This document shows positions 34,566 through 43,919 of a stretch of DNA of 64,000 bases, piece after piece. Origin of the DNA: DAIDKA01 sp036267975. GTDB taxonomy: Bacteria > Pseudomonadota > Gammaproteobacteria > Steroidobacterales > Steroidobacteraceae. Position numbers and translations under genes: made by a program. How positions within the stretch are numbered: the stretch's first letter is position 1; every line of letters starts with the position of its first letter. The stretch is taken from contig DATAVA010000062.1 of the NCBI GenBank assembly GCA_036267975.1, positions 7,032-71,031 of the forward strand, read 5' to 3'. A model generated the notes under the pieces. It was given only the letters and a program-made list of their open reading frames with translations. It was not told the DNA's origin and searched no databases.

Positions 34566-34895
34566 ATGACATCCACGACCCGAGCCGCACTGCTTGCAGC
34601 CGGAGCCATTGGCATCTTCGCCGCCGGCGCAGCCCAAGCGGACCAGAGGATCATCCACTATAAGAGAGTCGACGTGCAGACCGCGCAGGGGGCGGCAACC
34701 ATGTATTCGCATATCCGCATGGCCGCATTGAACGTATGCGAGCCGGATAATTTGGCCGTGTTGCGCAGCGGGCGCCAGGTGCATGCCTGTGTCGATGCCA
34801 CGGTGAATGATGCGGTGCAGGCCGTCGACAGTCCGGCGCTCACCGCGATCTACGAGGCCACGCGCGACCGTGGCAACCTACCCGCGGTAGGCTGA
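34566..34895 (+). CDS. UrcA family protein
   Basis: 109 residues from an ATG with GAGGGGG 7 bases upstream. A signal peptide (LLAAGAIGIFAAGAAQA) precedes the short UrcA domain: IIHYKRVDVQTAQGAATMYS, IRMAALNVC, and C-terminal ACVDATVNDAVQAVDSPALTA with the paired cysteines. UrcA proteins are secreted or periplasmic, of unknown function, and are common in xanthomonads and sphingomonads. No operon partner. Confidence 0.8.
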   Translation: MTSTTRAALLAAGAIGIFAAGAAQADQRIIHYKRVDVQTAQGAATMYSHIRMAALNVCEPDNLAVLRSGRQVHACVDATVNDAVQAVDSPALTAIYEATRDRGNLPAVG

Positions 34896-35059
34896 GGACG
34901 GCCGCCGGGCAGGTTCGGCCGCTGCCACGCAAGAACAGCCTCGCCCTGGCGGGGCAGTTCTTGCCTCCTCATGACCCTTCCTCGGCCGCTTCATCGTTGT
35001 GTACCCCGCGCCCCGCGCGACGCGGACCAACCAGTCGCGGCTGCGCCGCAGTTCGGCCG

Positions 35060-35310
35060 GCCCGGCCTGCCGCGCATGAGGTGAGCGCACGTCTCGGCCA
35101 TCGCGTAGCGGTGCGTGATCACCAAGCAACCGCGCCAAGGCCACAGCAGTCGGCGTGCAGCTTGGCCTCCTGCCATTCCCCACACTGCACATCCCCGACC
35201 GGTAGGGGCTTGAGGCCGGCTTTCTCGATCGTCTTGAAGCGTTCGCGGCGCGAGACCCCGACGCGCGAGTGACGACGATCGTTAATACGCTCGATGCACT
35301 CGCTCAAGGC
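35060..35310 (-). pseudogene. IS21-like transposase (IstA) C-terminal remnant
   Basis: Minus-strand reading gives ERINDRRHSRVGVSRRERF then KAGLKPLPVGDVQCGEWQEA and KLHADC, matching the end of IstA (RVGLSRR-x-RFE-x-IE, ALKPLP, EW-x-xAR-x-H-x-D). A frameshift follows near 35118, after which THRYAMAETCAHLM may be the next strand (usual PHRYRG). The rest of the element and its istB are gone. Confidence 0.55.
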
Positions 35311-35740
35311 TCGGTAGATCTCGATGATCGAGGCGAAGCGGCGTATCGACGGAGAATGTCCATCGGTGGCATGTGCGAGACTTACTGCCCGACTCGATCT
35401 GAGACTCCGTCACCCCACCGAAGTAAGCGCGCTACCCGACGCTCGTCTTTCGGATCTGCGGATCCTGTTCTGCGGCACGCAGGCCCTGAAGCCACTTTCC
35501 GCCGCTCATCGTCAGACTAACGGTGAAGACCAAAAGCCGGCGCAATGTCCGATTCACTTATCCACCAGCATCGCGGGCGAGACCGCAGACTAAGGAATTC
35601 GCTTCGCAGGGCCGGCCTGGCCTTGATTGGAATGAAAAGCACCCGAAAGCAATGATGCGGCAATGATTCTCCCATCGCCTTGGCCAATACAGAGGATTTC
35701 TCCGTGAGGGTTTGACAGGTTTCATTGAAAGTCTTTTCAG
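35311..35740. other. Intergenic region without recognisable gene
   Basis: Between the IS21-like scar and the xylose isomerase scar. No frame on either strand has a recognisable domain; probably decayed mobile-element sequence. Confidence 0.4.
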
Positions 35741-35759
35741 CATCCAGCGCCGCACCTCT

Positions 35760-35945
35760 AGTCTGCCCCAGCCCCGCAGGACGTAGTTTTCCCCGCCAAA
35801 CCGCTGCGTGGTCTCCATGCAGCCCCGCACCTGTGCCGCAGCCCAGGCAAAGATTTCAGGATCCGGACTCATCGCGGCGCCGCCGGCGTAGCGTGGATGA
35901 CTGAACAGATTGGCGGTGCCCCACAGCAGCTTGATGCCGCCGGCG
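35760..35945 (-). pseudogene. xylA: Xylose isomerase fragment
   Basis: The minus strand encodes GIKLLWGTANLFSHPRYAGG, then PDPEIFAWAAAQVR and RFGGENYVLRGWG, the well-conserved middle of XylA (KLLWGTANLFS, NPDPE-x-FAYAAAQV, GGENYVFWGGREG). Homology ends where REGYETL would follow. Only about 60 of some 440 residues remain, with neither start nor active-site Glu/Asp set. It lies just downstream of the LacI regulator, supporting a former xylose locus. Confidence 0.8.
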
Positions 35946-35967
35946 GCGGACCCGCAGCGCAGCCGAA

Positions 35968-37035
35968 CTATTTGGGCGGTGCCGAGGAATCGCGTTTGAT
36001 CAACGCGAAGTTGACGATATGCTGCTGCGGGCCGAGGGTGCTGCCGTTGGCGCGCAACCGGATCTCTTCGAGCAGCATTTCGATGGCCTTGCGCGCCATC
36101 GCCGCCACCGGCTGGCGGATGGTGGTCAATGCCGGCCAGATGGTGGTCGCCATGGGGGTATCGTCGAAACCCACGATGGTCAGGTCACGTGGTACTTCCA
36201 GCCGCAGCCGATGCGCGACCGCAATGGCCGCGGCCGCCATATCGTCGTTGCTGGCAAAGATTGCGCTGGGGCGCTGCGGTGCGGCCAGCAACTGCTCTGT
36301 GGCCAGCAGACCCGAACGATAGGTGAATGCGCCCTGCTTCACCCAGTCAGCACGCGGTTTAAGGCCACGCTCGGCCAGTGCCGCCACGAAACCGGCGTAG
36401 CGTTCGGCGCTCGCGGTCTGGTTGGCGGCCCCGAGTATGAAGCCGATTTTCTCGTGTCCCAGCGACAATACGTAGCGCGTCATGGCCGCGGCGGCCTCAA
36501 AATCGTTGATGCGAACCGAGAGTCCTTCGGCTGTTGGACGGCCGGTTGCCACCGCGACGAACGGCTCGCGCGCCGCACGCAGAGTATCCAGAGCCGTCTT
36601 CGAATCGGACAGCGGCGGCGGCAGAATGATGCCGACGATGCCTTCAGCCAGCAGTTTCGCAATGACGGCGCGCTCATTGCGCGTGCCGCACTTCTCGAGC
36701 AGCACCTGACAGCCCGCCTGACTGCTTTGCTCCAGAACGCCCACCAGCAGTTCGTTCATGTACGTGGCGCTGGGATTGTTGTAGAGCAGCCCGATGTGGA
36801 CCGTGGAGGCCTTGGCCAGATTGCGCGCGGCCACATTGGGCGAGTAGCCCAGCTCTTCGATGGCGCTTTGCACGCGCGCGCGCGTCTCGGCGCGCACCTT
36901 GGCATCTCCGCTCAGCACACGCGAGACCGTCATCGGCGATACGCCAACGTGCCTGGCGACCTCATGCATCGTGACCGCATCACGGCGGCGGCGACGGGTT
37001 CTCTTCACGGGACTCTTGATGCTTCCGGCAGCCAT
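35968..37035 (-). CDS. LacI-family transcriptional regulator, XylR-like
   Basis: 355 residues. A basic N-terminus (KRTRRRRRDA) precedes the LacI helix-turn-helix VTMHEVARHVGVSPMTVSRV and hinge helix (YSPNVAARNLAKA). The C-terminal periplasmic-binding-like domain includes HIGLLYNN and SAIFASNDDMAAAAIAVAHR. It is divergent from the GH3 glycosidase gene, with a palindromic operator between them. The operator and the xylA scar suggest a sugar effector related to xylose/xylan (inference). Confidence 0.92.
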   Translation of the reverse strand: MAAGSIKSPVKRTRRRRRDAVTMHEVARHVGVSPMTVSRVLSGDAKVRAETRARVQSAIEELGYSPNVAARNLAKASTVHIGLLYNNPSATYMNELLVGVLEQSSQAGCQVLLEKCGTRNERAVIAKLLAEGIVGIILPPPLSDSKTALDTLRAAREPFVAVATGRPTAEGLSVRINDFEAAAAMTRYVLSLGHEKIGFILGAANQTASAERYAGFVAALAERGLKPRADWVKQGAFTYRSGLLATEQLLAAPQRPSAIFASNDDMAAAAIAVAHRLRLEVPRDLTIVGFDDTPMATTIWPALTTIRQPVAAMARKAIEMLLEEIRLRANGSTLGPQQHIVNFALIKRDSSAPPK

Positions 37036-37185
37036 TCAGGTTCGATTCTATAGGCGATTATCCCTCAACGGCTCAGCTTTGAGCGCCGGCTGCGACATTC
37101 GCCCCCCCGGGGGTGCCGCTGTCGGCCTGGGGCTGGAATCGGTGGTGCTTCGCCGCGGCGCGACGCCGTGAACCACTGCGCAATA

Positions 37186-37199
37186 TGGTAGCGCTCCCA
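37186..37199 (+). promoter_or_regulatory. LacI-type operator, xyl-box-like
   Basis: TGGTAGCGCTCCCA is a near-perfect palindrome about the central CG. It closely resembles the xyl-box TGGTAGCGCTAACA that I recall for XylR in Xanthomonas. It lies between the divergent LacI and GH3 genes, 107 bases before the GH3 ATG. Confidence 0.7.
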
Positions 37200-37305
37200 A
37201 AGGGCACGGTGTACGATGCTTTTTGACGACCGTTCGCGCGGCGTGGCTGCCGCATCCGGTGACAAATCAAGAGCTAGCACCGGAATCGCATGGGAGGGGG
37301 ACAGG

Positions 37306-39744
37306 ATGGCAAGCGGGCGATGGGGTACGGCGCTATGGCTGCTGTCGCTGTCGTGGATGGCGGGCCGCCGGCACGGCCGAAGCTGCGGCCGCAGCAGCCT
37401 ACCAGGACCCGTCAGTGCCACTGGAGCGGCGCGTCGAGGACCTGCTGGGGCGCATGACGCTGGCGGAAAAGATCGCGCAGATAACCTGCATCTGGGATCA
37501 CAAGAAGGACTTTCTCGATGCCGCCGGCAACTTCGATGCGGCCAAGGCGCGTGCGGCGTTTCCGGCCGGTATCGGCCAGGTGGCGCGACCGAGCGATCTG
37601 AACGGCAGCGGCGGTGACCTGCTGCAGCAGCCCTTGCGCGACGCCCGTCAGACCGTGGCGCTGGTGAATGCCATTCAGCACTTCGCCAGGCAGGATACGC
37701 GGCTCGGAATCCCGGTGCTGTTTCACGAAGAGGGTCTGCATGGCTACGTGGCGCGTGGCGCCACCAGCTTCCCGCAGGCCATCGCCCTCGCCAGTTCCTG
37801 GGATCCGCAGCTGCTGACCCACGTGTTCGCCGTGGCCGCGCGTGAAATCCGCGCGCGCGGTGTGCAGCTGGTGCTGGCACCCGTGGTCGATGTCGGTCGT
37901 GATCCGCGCTGGGGCCGCATCGAGGAAACCTACGGCGAAGACCCCTACCTCGTGGGCCGCTTGGGCAGTGCGGCCGTGCGCGGCTTTCAGGGCGAGAGCC
38001 TGCCGCTGCAGCCGGGGAAGGTATTTGCGACACTCAAGCACATGACCGGGCACGGCCAGCCCGAGAGCGGTACCAACGTCGGGCCCGCCAGCATTTCCGA
38101 GCGCATGCTGCGCGAGATGTTCTTCCCGCCCTTTGCGACGGCGATCCACTCCGCCAATGCCCGCAATGTCATGGCTTCCTATAACGAAATCGATGGCATC
38201 CCTTCGCATGCCAATCACTGGCTGCTGCACGATGTGCTGCGCGGGGAGATGGGTTTCACCGGCGCAGTGGTCAGCGACTATTGCGGGATCGAGCAGCTGC
38301 TGCAGCTGCACCATGTCGAACCGGACCTGATGCACGCAGGCGTGCGCGCGCTGCATGCGGGTGTCGACCTCGATCTGCCTGATGGCGAGGCCTACGCCAA
38401 GCTTCCGGAGGCACTCGCGGCCGGGCTCGTGATGCAGGGTGAGATCGATGCGGCGGTGCGCCACAAGCTGCGGCTGAAGTTCCAGGCGGGCCTCTTCGAA
38501 CACCCCTACGCCGATGCCGACTTCGCGGCATCCATCACCGGTAATGCCGACGCGCGCGCGCTCGCGGTCGAGGCCGCGCGACGGACCACGGTGCTACTGA
38601 AGAACGACGGCGCCCTGCCCCTGCATGCCGACGCGCTCAGGACGCTTGCCGTCATTGGTCCGAATGCCGCAGTGGTGCAACTGGGCGGTTATTCCAACGT
38701 ACCGGCCCACAGCGTCAGTCTTCTTGATGGCATTCGCGCCAGGCTCGGCCAACGGGTGCACGTGGTGACCGCCGCGGGCGTGCAGCTGACCGCCAAAGGC
38801 GACTGGTACACGGATGAAGTGCAGTTGGCGGACCGAGATGCCAACCTGCGCCGCATCCAGCAGGCGGTTGCCGTGGCGCGCACCGCGGATGTCATTGTGC
38901 TTGCCATCGGCACCAGTCCCGCGATCAGTCGCGAGGGCTGGGCCGACAACCATCTGGGCGACCGCGACACTCTCGGGCTTGTGGCCCAGCAGGACGAGCT
39001 GGCGCAGGCAATGTTTGCATTGGCAAGCCCGTGGTCGTCGTCCTGATCAATGGTCCGCCGTTGTCCATTCCGCAGGTCGTCGCGAAGTCCAATGCGCTCC
39101 TGGAAGCGTGGTATCCCGGACAGGAAGGTGGCACCGCGCTCGCCGCTATCCTGTTCGGCGACAGCGATCCGGGCGGCAAGCTGCCGGTCACCATTGCCCG
39201 CTCGGTGGGACAGCTGCCGATGTACTACAACCAGAAGCCGAGCGCCCATCGCGGCTACCAGTTCGACACCAAGGAGCCGCTGTTTCCCTTCGGCTACGGA
39301 CTGTCCTATTCCACATTCGAGATTGGGGCGCCGCAGCTGTCGGCCACACGCATCTCGGCGTCGCAGCCGGTGGGCGTCGCGGTGAATGTCCGCAACACCG
39401 GCAAAGTGAGCGGCGATGAGGTGGTACAGCTGTATCTGCACGAGGTGACGGCGCCAGTCACGCGGCCCGTCAAGCAGCTCACGGGATTCCGCCGTGTCAC
39501 GCTGGCGCCGGGCCAGAGCACGACCGTGCGCTTCACGCTCGAGCCCAGCGCCTTAAGCCTGTGGGATGAGCACATGAAGCACGTGGTGGTGCCCGGCAGC
39601 TTCGAAATCATGGCCGGTCCGAACTCCGCGGAACTGAAAAGCGCGCTGCTGGAAGTCGCAGCCGAATCGACCCGCGGGGACGCCGGCGCGATTACAGTGC
39701 CGCAGCGTGAAAGCGCAGATGATCCGCAACGAATGTCGAAATGA
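37306..39744 (+). pseudogene. Glycoside hydrolase family 3 (beta-glucosidase/beta-xylosidase), two frameshifts
   Basis: A start at 37306 behind GGAGGGGG gives a signal peptide (WGTALWLLSLSWMAG). One extra base near 37360-37370 is needed to pass into the frame GTAEAAAAAAYQDPS, which carries the GH3 domain: FHEEGLHGY, ETYGEDPYLVG, KHMTGHGQPESG, and nucleophile D in VVSDYCGIEQL. Near 39020 one base is missing (MFALASP should continue as ALGKPVVVV) and the C-terminal GH3 and fibronectin III-like domains continue in a third frame from LINGPPLSIP to 39744. Whole length about 810 residues. Two separate indels suggest a decayed gene, though a sequencing error cannot be excluded. Confidence 0.88.
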
Positions 39745-40537
39745 AGTAATAACCGTGATCGTAGCCTTCATGGCGCCGCAGCTGCAGCGGTTGACCCACC
39801 GCCGCGCACGCCTCTTCGAACAGCTCCGGCAACAGCTGCGACTGGTGCAGGAATTTGTCCGCGAGACCCTGATCCACGAGAATCCTCGGGAACAGTGCTT
39901 TGCCCGCAGCCCTGATCTGTTCAACGGCGTCGTAGGCCTTCCACGCGCCCTGATCTTCGCCCAGGTAGCGTGGCAGGGCCTTGCGTCCCCAGGCACAGCG
40001 CGTCGGCGAACAGATCGGCGCAAATGCCGACACGGACCTGAACACCTGCGGGTTGCGCAACGCCAGCACCAGCGCCCCGTGGCCACCCATGGAGTGGCCG
40101 AAGATGCCGATGCGATTGGGATCCGCCGGAAAATTGGCCAGCACCGTCTGGCGCAGGTCCTCCAGCACGTAATCGTACATGCGATAGAACTGCGCCCACG
40201 GCTGCTCGGTGGCATTCAGGTAGAACCCGGCACCCGCGCCGAATTCCCAGTCGTCCGTCTCGCCGGGGATGCCGGTGTTGCGCGGACTGGTATCGCAGCT
40301 GACCAGCATGACGCCGAGTTCCGCCGCGGTGCGCTGGGCGCCGGCCTTGATGGCAGCGGTTTCCTCGGTGCAGGTCAGGCCGGCAAGATAGAACAGCGCC
40401 GGCACCGCGCGGATCGCCGCCTGCGGTGGACGGTACACCGCGAAGCGCATCGGCAGCCCGATGGCGCGCGATTCGTGACGATAGAAGCCCTGCGTGCCCT
40501 CGAAGCAGCGCGCTTCGCTTAGCGTTTCAATATTCAA
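39692..40537 (-). CDS. S-formylglutathione hydrolase
   Basis: 281 residues, an alpha/beta-hydrolase (esterase D family). The nucleophile is S149 in GHSMGGHGA; the triad is completed by an Asp in ILVDQGLADK and His in YDHGYYFIST. It hydrolyses S-formylglutathione to formate and glutathione, the last step of glutathione-dependent formaldehyde oxidation. It follows the dehydrogenase gene by 9 bases. Its 3' end overlaps the GH3 gene by 53 bases on the opposite strand. FrmB/FghA are the usual names. Confidence 0.95.
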   Translation of the reverse strand: MNIETLSEARCFEGTQGFYRHESRAIGLPMRFAVYRPPQAAIRAVPALFYLAGLTCTEETAAIKAGAQRTAAELGVMLVSCDTSPRNTGIPGETDDWEFGAGAGFYLNATEQPWAQFYRMYDYVLEDLRQTVLANFPADPNRIGIFGHSMGGHGALVLALRNPQVFRSVSAFAPICSPTRCAWGRKALPRYLGEDQGAWKAYDAVEQIRAAGKALFPRILVDQGLADKFLHQSQLLPELFEEACAAVGQPLQLRRHEGYDHGYYFISTFVADHLRFHAAAL

Positions 40538-40546
40538 GACGCGGAA

Positions 40547-41656
40547 TCAGTACACCACGACACTGCGTATCGACTCCCCGCGCGTCATCAGGTCGAAAGC
40601 ATCATTGATGCGTTCCAGCGGCATCGTGTGCGTGATCAGATCATCGATGTTGATTTTGTGTTCCATGTACCAGTCGACGATCTTCGGCACATCGGTGCGG
40701 CCACGCGCCCCGCCAAAGGCCGTTCCGCGCCACACCCGCCCGGTGACCAGCTGGAACGGCCGGGTCGCAATTTCCTGACCGGCCGCCGCCACGCCGATGA
40801 TGATGCTCTGCCCCCAACCGCGGTGACAGCACTCCAGAGCCTGCCGCATCACCTGAGTGCTGCCGATGCATTCGAAGGAGTAGTCCGCGCCGCCTTTCGT
40901 GAGTTCGACCAGGTGCGCCACCAGATCGCCCTTCAGCTCCTTCGGGTTCACGAAATGCGTCATGCCGAACTGTCGTGCGAGCTTCTCGCGCTTGGGATTC
41001 GTATCCACTCCAACGATCATGTCGGCGCCGGCGAGCTTTGCCCCCTGCACGACATTGAGCCCGATACCCCCCAGACCGAATACCACTACGTTTGCGCCCG
41101 GCTCAACTTTCGCAGTGAATATCACGGCACCGATTCCGGTCGTCACGCCGCAGCCGATATAACAGGCCTTGTCGAATGGCGCGTCATCACGGATTTTCGC
41201 CACCGCGATTTCCGGCATCACCGTGTAGTTCGCGAAGGTCGAGCACCCCATGTAGTGGTACACGGGCTTGCCCTTGAAAGAGAAGCGGCTGTTGCCATCG
41301 GGCATCACTCCCTTGCCCTGGGTCGCGCGGATGGCGGTGCACAGATTGGTCTTGCGCGACGTGCAGCTCTTGCACTCCCGGCATTCCGGCGTGTAGAGCG
41401 GTATGACGTGATCACCTTTCTTCAAGGAACGCACGCCCGGCCCGACATCCACGACAATACCCGCGCCTTCATGGCCGAGGATCGACGGAAACAGCCCCTC
41501 CGAATCGGCACCGGATAGAGTGTACTTGTCGGTGTGGCAGATTCCGGTCGCCTTGACCTCGATCAATACCTCGCCGGCTTTCGGACCATCGAGCTGCACG
41601 GTCTCGATGGTGAGTGGCTTGCCCGCTTCGAACGCCACGGCGGCTCTGACATCCAT
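40547..41656 (-). CDS. adhC: S-(hydroxymethyl)glutathione dehydrogenase, class III alcohol dehydrogenase
   Basis: 369 residues, zinc-dependent, NAD-linked. Catalytic zinc ligands are in GICHTDKYTLSG and GHEGAGIV, structural zinc in CRECKSCTSRKTNLC, and the Rossmann motif is VFGLGGIGLNVVQGAKLAG. It oxidises the formaldehyde-glutathione adduct to S-formylglutathione. It is the middle gene of the gfa-adhC-fghA operon. Also known as frmA. Confidence 0.96.
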   Translation of the reverse strand: MDVRAAVAFEAGKPLTIETVQLDGPKAGEVLIEVKATGICHTDKYTLSGADSEGLFPSILGHEGAGIVVDVGPGVRSLKKGDHVIPLYTPECRECKSCTSRKTNLCTAIRATQGKGVMPDGNSRFSFKGKPVYHYMGCSTFANYTVMPEIAVAKIRDDAPFDKACYIGCGVTTGIGAVIFTAKVEPGANVVVFGLGGIGLNVVQGAKLAGADMIVGVDTNPKREKLARQFGMTHFVNPKELKGDLVAHLVELTKGGADYSFECIGSTQVMRQALECCHRGWGQSIIIGVAAAGQEIATRPFQLVTGRVWRGTAFGGARGRTDVPKIVDWYMEHKINIDDLITHTMPLERINDAFDLMTRGESIRSVVVY

Positions 41657-41660
41657 GACA

Positions 41661-42236
41661 TCAAGCCTTCAGTACGCCCGAGGCCTTCGCGATGTGGGTC
41701 GCGATGAAATCCATCAGCGGTGGCGACAGACAATCGTAGGGCTCCAGCTTCAACTCGCGCAGGCGCGCGCGCACCGCGCCCATCTGCGCAGGATCTGCGC
41801 CGGATTCGATGATCGACGAAACGAAGGCCGCAAACTCCGGCTGTGACCAGCCACTCTGTGGTGACAGCTCGGTGTGGATGAAATCCAGACCGTGGAAAGG
41901 ATGGCCGGCCTTCTCGATACGACCGTACATATGGGTGCCGCAGACCTTGCATGCATGACGCTGAATGGTCGCACTGGCATCGACAACGGCCAGTTTGTCG
42001 CCGTTCTTGGTCACGGTGACCTTGTCACGCGGCGCTACGGCCACTACCGCGAACAACGCGCCCTTCGGTTTCCAGCACTTCGTACAGCCGCAGGCATGGT
42101 TGTGTGCCGACTGGGTCTTCACGGAAACCTCGACGGGGTTCTGGGAGCATTTGCACACCAGCGTGCCGCCCGCAAAATCCTTGGCCGCAGGCTTCACACC
42201 GTTGTCTACCGCAGGATGAATCGAGACCGTGGCCAT
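41661..42236 (-). CDS. gfa: S-(hydroxymethyl)glutathione synthase
   Basis: 191 residues from MATVSIHPAVD; the open frame runs far upstream, but the rest lies over the divergent promoter and gene. Zinc-cysteine motifs are LVCKCSQ, HACGCTKCW and ACKVCGTHM, the GFA fold. It speeds formation of S-hydroxymethylglutathione from formaldehyde and glutathione. First gene of the operon, 4 bases before adhC. Confidence 0.95.
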   Translation of the reverse strand: MATVSIHPAVDNGVKPAAKDFAGGTLVCKCSQNPVEVSVKTQSAHNHACGCTKCWKPKGALFAVVAVAPRDKVTVTKNGDKLAVVDASATIQRHACKVCGTHMYGRIEKAGHPFHGLDFIHTELSPQSGWSQPEFAAFVSSIIESGADPAQMGAVRARLRELKLEPYDCLSPPLMDFIATHIAKASGVLKA

Positions 42237-42359
42237 TTGGGCGACCCTCTTGTGAATGGGAGTCGGAGTATAGCGTCGTGACCGTCCTGCGTCAGGATTC
42301 GCGCCTTCGGGCTGGGCGTGGCAGGATGCTGAGTAACTGCAACGATTCCGCCGTATGCC

Positions 42360-42995
42360 ATGCCGTCCGACCTGCACCTCCACCGGTCGCTTCAAACCGC
42401 CATTGCGCCGCACCACGCCCCGGCGCCGCGGCGCTATGCGACCCTCCTGCGTGCGGGTTTCGTGCCGGGGTGTTGCCTGCTTTTGTCCGGTTGCACGGTA
42501 GGGTTCTGGAGCTATCAGCAGATCGCGGCGCCTGAAGCGCAGTACGTCCAGGTCAATTGCGATGGCCACGACGGGCCCCCGAAACTGACGTACTACCCCT
42601 TTCATGAAATCTTCATCGGCGTCGCCGTCGAACCGCTGGACCTGCGGCTGCGCACCCCCCGCGGCGTGCACGCTCATCTGGATGGCGATTCGGTGGTCGT
42701 CAGCGGCCACACCGACAAGGGCAATCTGGAACTCACACTGAAACTGAAGACCGCCGCTGAGGCCAGCGACGCCGGTAGCCTTGCCGAAATGCGCTTCGAA
42801 GAGCGCCACGACAGCGGCTGGGCACCCGGTGTTCCCTCCTCGGAGACCCAGATCGATACCATGAGCACCGGCACGATCCGACTGCCCCCCATTACCATCG
42901 ACAACACGCCCTGGCCGTCCCAAAGCCTGCCCTTTACGCGCAAGATCTACTCCCAGGTGATGCAACCGAAGTCAGCCTGCACCGCGCAGCCTTAG
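42360..42995 (+). CDS. Putative lipoprotein, unknown function
   Basis: 211 residues. A hydrophobic stretch with a lipobox (PGCCLLLSGC, Cys about 45) suggests outer-membrane lipoprotein export, with a start perhaps later than the one given. The mature part has YPFHEIFIGVAVEPLDLRLR and HAHLDGDSVVVSGH, probably beta-rich. I do not recognise the family. It precedes the EamA transporter by 22 bases and may be read with it. Confidence 0.65.
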   Translation: MPSDLHLHRSLQTAIAPHHAPAPRRYATLLRAGFVPGCCLLLSGCTVGFWSYQQIAAPEAQYVQVNCDGHDGPPKLTYYPFHEIFIGVAVEPLDLRLRTPRGVHAHLDGDSVVVSGHTDKGNLELTLKLKTAAEASDAGSLAEMRFEERHDSGWAPGVPSSETQIDTMSTGTIRLPPITIDNTPWPSQSLPFTRKIYSQVMQPKSACTAQP

Positions 42996-43017
42996 TCTTC
43001 CGCGCCGCGACGACTTC

Positions 43018-43914
43018 ATGGCAGCGCCGGCCACTGTTCCCTTGCGACCCACTACGGCAGTCATCATTGCCTGCCTGCTGGCCGTCTATATTCTGTGGGG
43101 CACCACCTACTACGCCATCAAGGTGGCCATCACCGGTTTTGCGACCTTCTTCTTTGTCGGTACGCGCTTCATCGTCGCCGGTAGCCTGCTCCTGCTGTGG
43201 CAAATGCTCCGCGGCGCGCCCATGCCAACTGCGGCGCAATGGCGTGGCGCGGCCTTGATCGGCTGCCTGCTGCTCCTTGCCGGCAACGGCACCGTCGCGA
43301 TGGGCGAGCAATGGGTAAGTTCGGGTGCCGCCGTCGCGCTGGTCAGCAGCGTCCCGCTCAGCACGGCCGCCTGGTCATGCCTGTTCGGTGAACGGCCGGC
43401 GCGACTGGAATGGCTGGCCATGGCAGTCGGCACGGCGGGGATCGCCGTCATGCTGCTGGGTCCTGATCTGCAGGCGAGCCGCACCGGCGTGGCGGTGGTG
43501 CTGGGCGGCAGCATCTGCTGGTCGTTGGGTACGGTGCTGGCTCGACGGGTCGAGATTCCCCCGGGCGCCACGGGCTTTGGCGCGGAGATGCTGTGCGCAG
43601 GCATCGCCGGCTTCATTGTCAGCGCCCTCGCGCGCGAGCCTTGGGTATTCTCAAGCGCAATCCGGCCTTGGGCGGCGTGGGGCTACCTGGTCGTGTTCGG
43701 ATCGCTCATCGGCTTTTCCGCCTTCCGCTTCCTGGTCGAACGGGTATCCGCGACGCTCGCGACCACCTACGCGTACGTGAACCCCCCGGTCGCCTTGCTG
43801 GTGGGCTGGTGGCTGGGTCACGAGCGCTTCTCGACGCAACTGCTGCTGGGGCTGCCGGTCGTGCTCGGCGCGGTGGCCCTACAGACCTGGGCGCATACCC
43901 GCGCGCCGCGTTGA
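43018..43914 (+). CDS. EamA-family (DMT) transporter, YedA-like
   Basis: 298 residues with ten hydrophobic segments in two EamA repeats (VYILWGTTYYAIKVAI; LGGSICWSLGTVLARR). The family exports amino acids, nucleobases or drugs; the substrate cannot be told. YedA-like proteins begin with the same WGTTY element. Confidence 0.88.
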   Translation: MAAPATVPLRPTTAVIIACLLAVYILWGTTYYAIKVAITGFATFFFVGTRFIVAGSLLLLWQMLRGAPMPTAAQWRGAALIGCLLLLAGNGTVAMGEQWVSSGAAVALVSSVPLSTAAWSCLFGERPARLEWLAMAVGTAGIAVMLLGPDLQASRTGVAVVLGGSICWSLGTVLARRVEIPPGATGFGAEMLCAGIAGFIVSALAREPWVFSSAIRPWAAWGYLVVFGSLIGFSAFRFLVERVSATLATTYAYVNPPVALLVGWWLGHERFSTQLLLGLPVVLGAVALQTWAHTRAPR

Positions 43915-43919
43915 ATCGA

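Noticed and set aside
42237..42965. N-terminal extension of the gfa frame
   Set aside because: Runs antisense through a plus-strand lipoprotein-like gene; MATVSIHP at 42236 is the family-like start.
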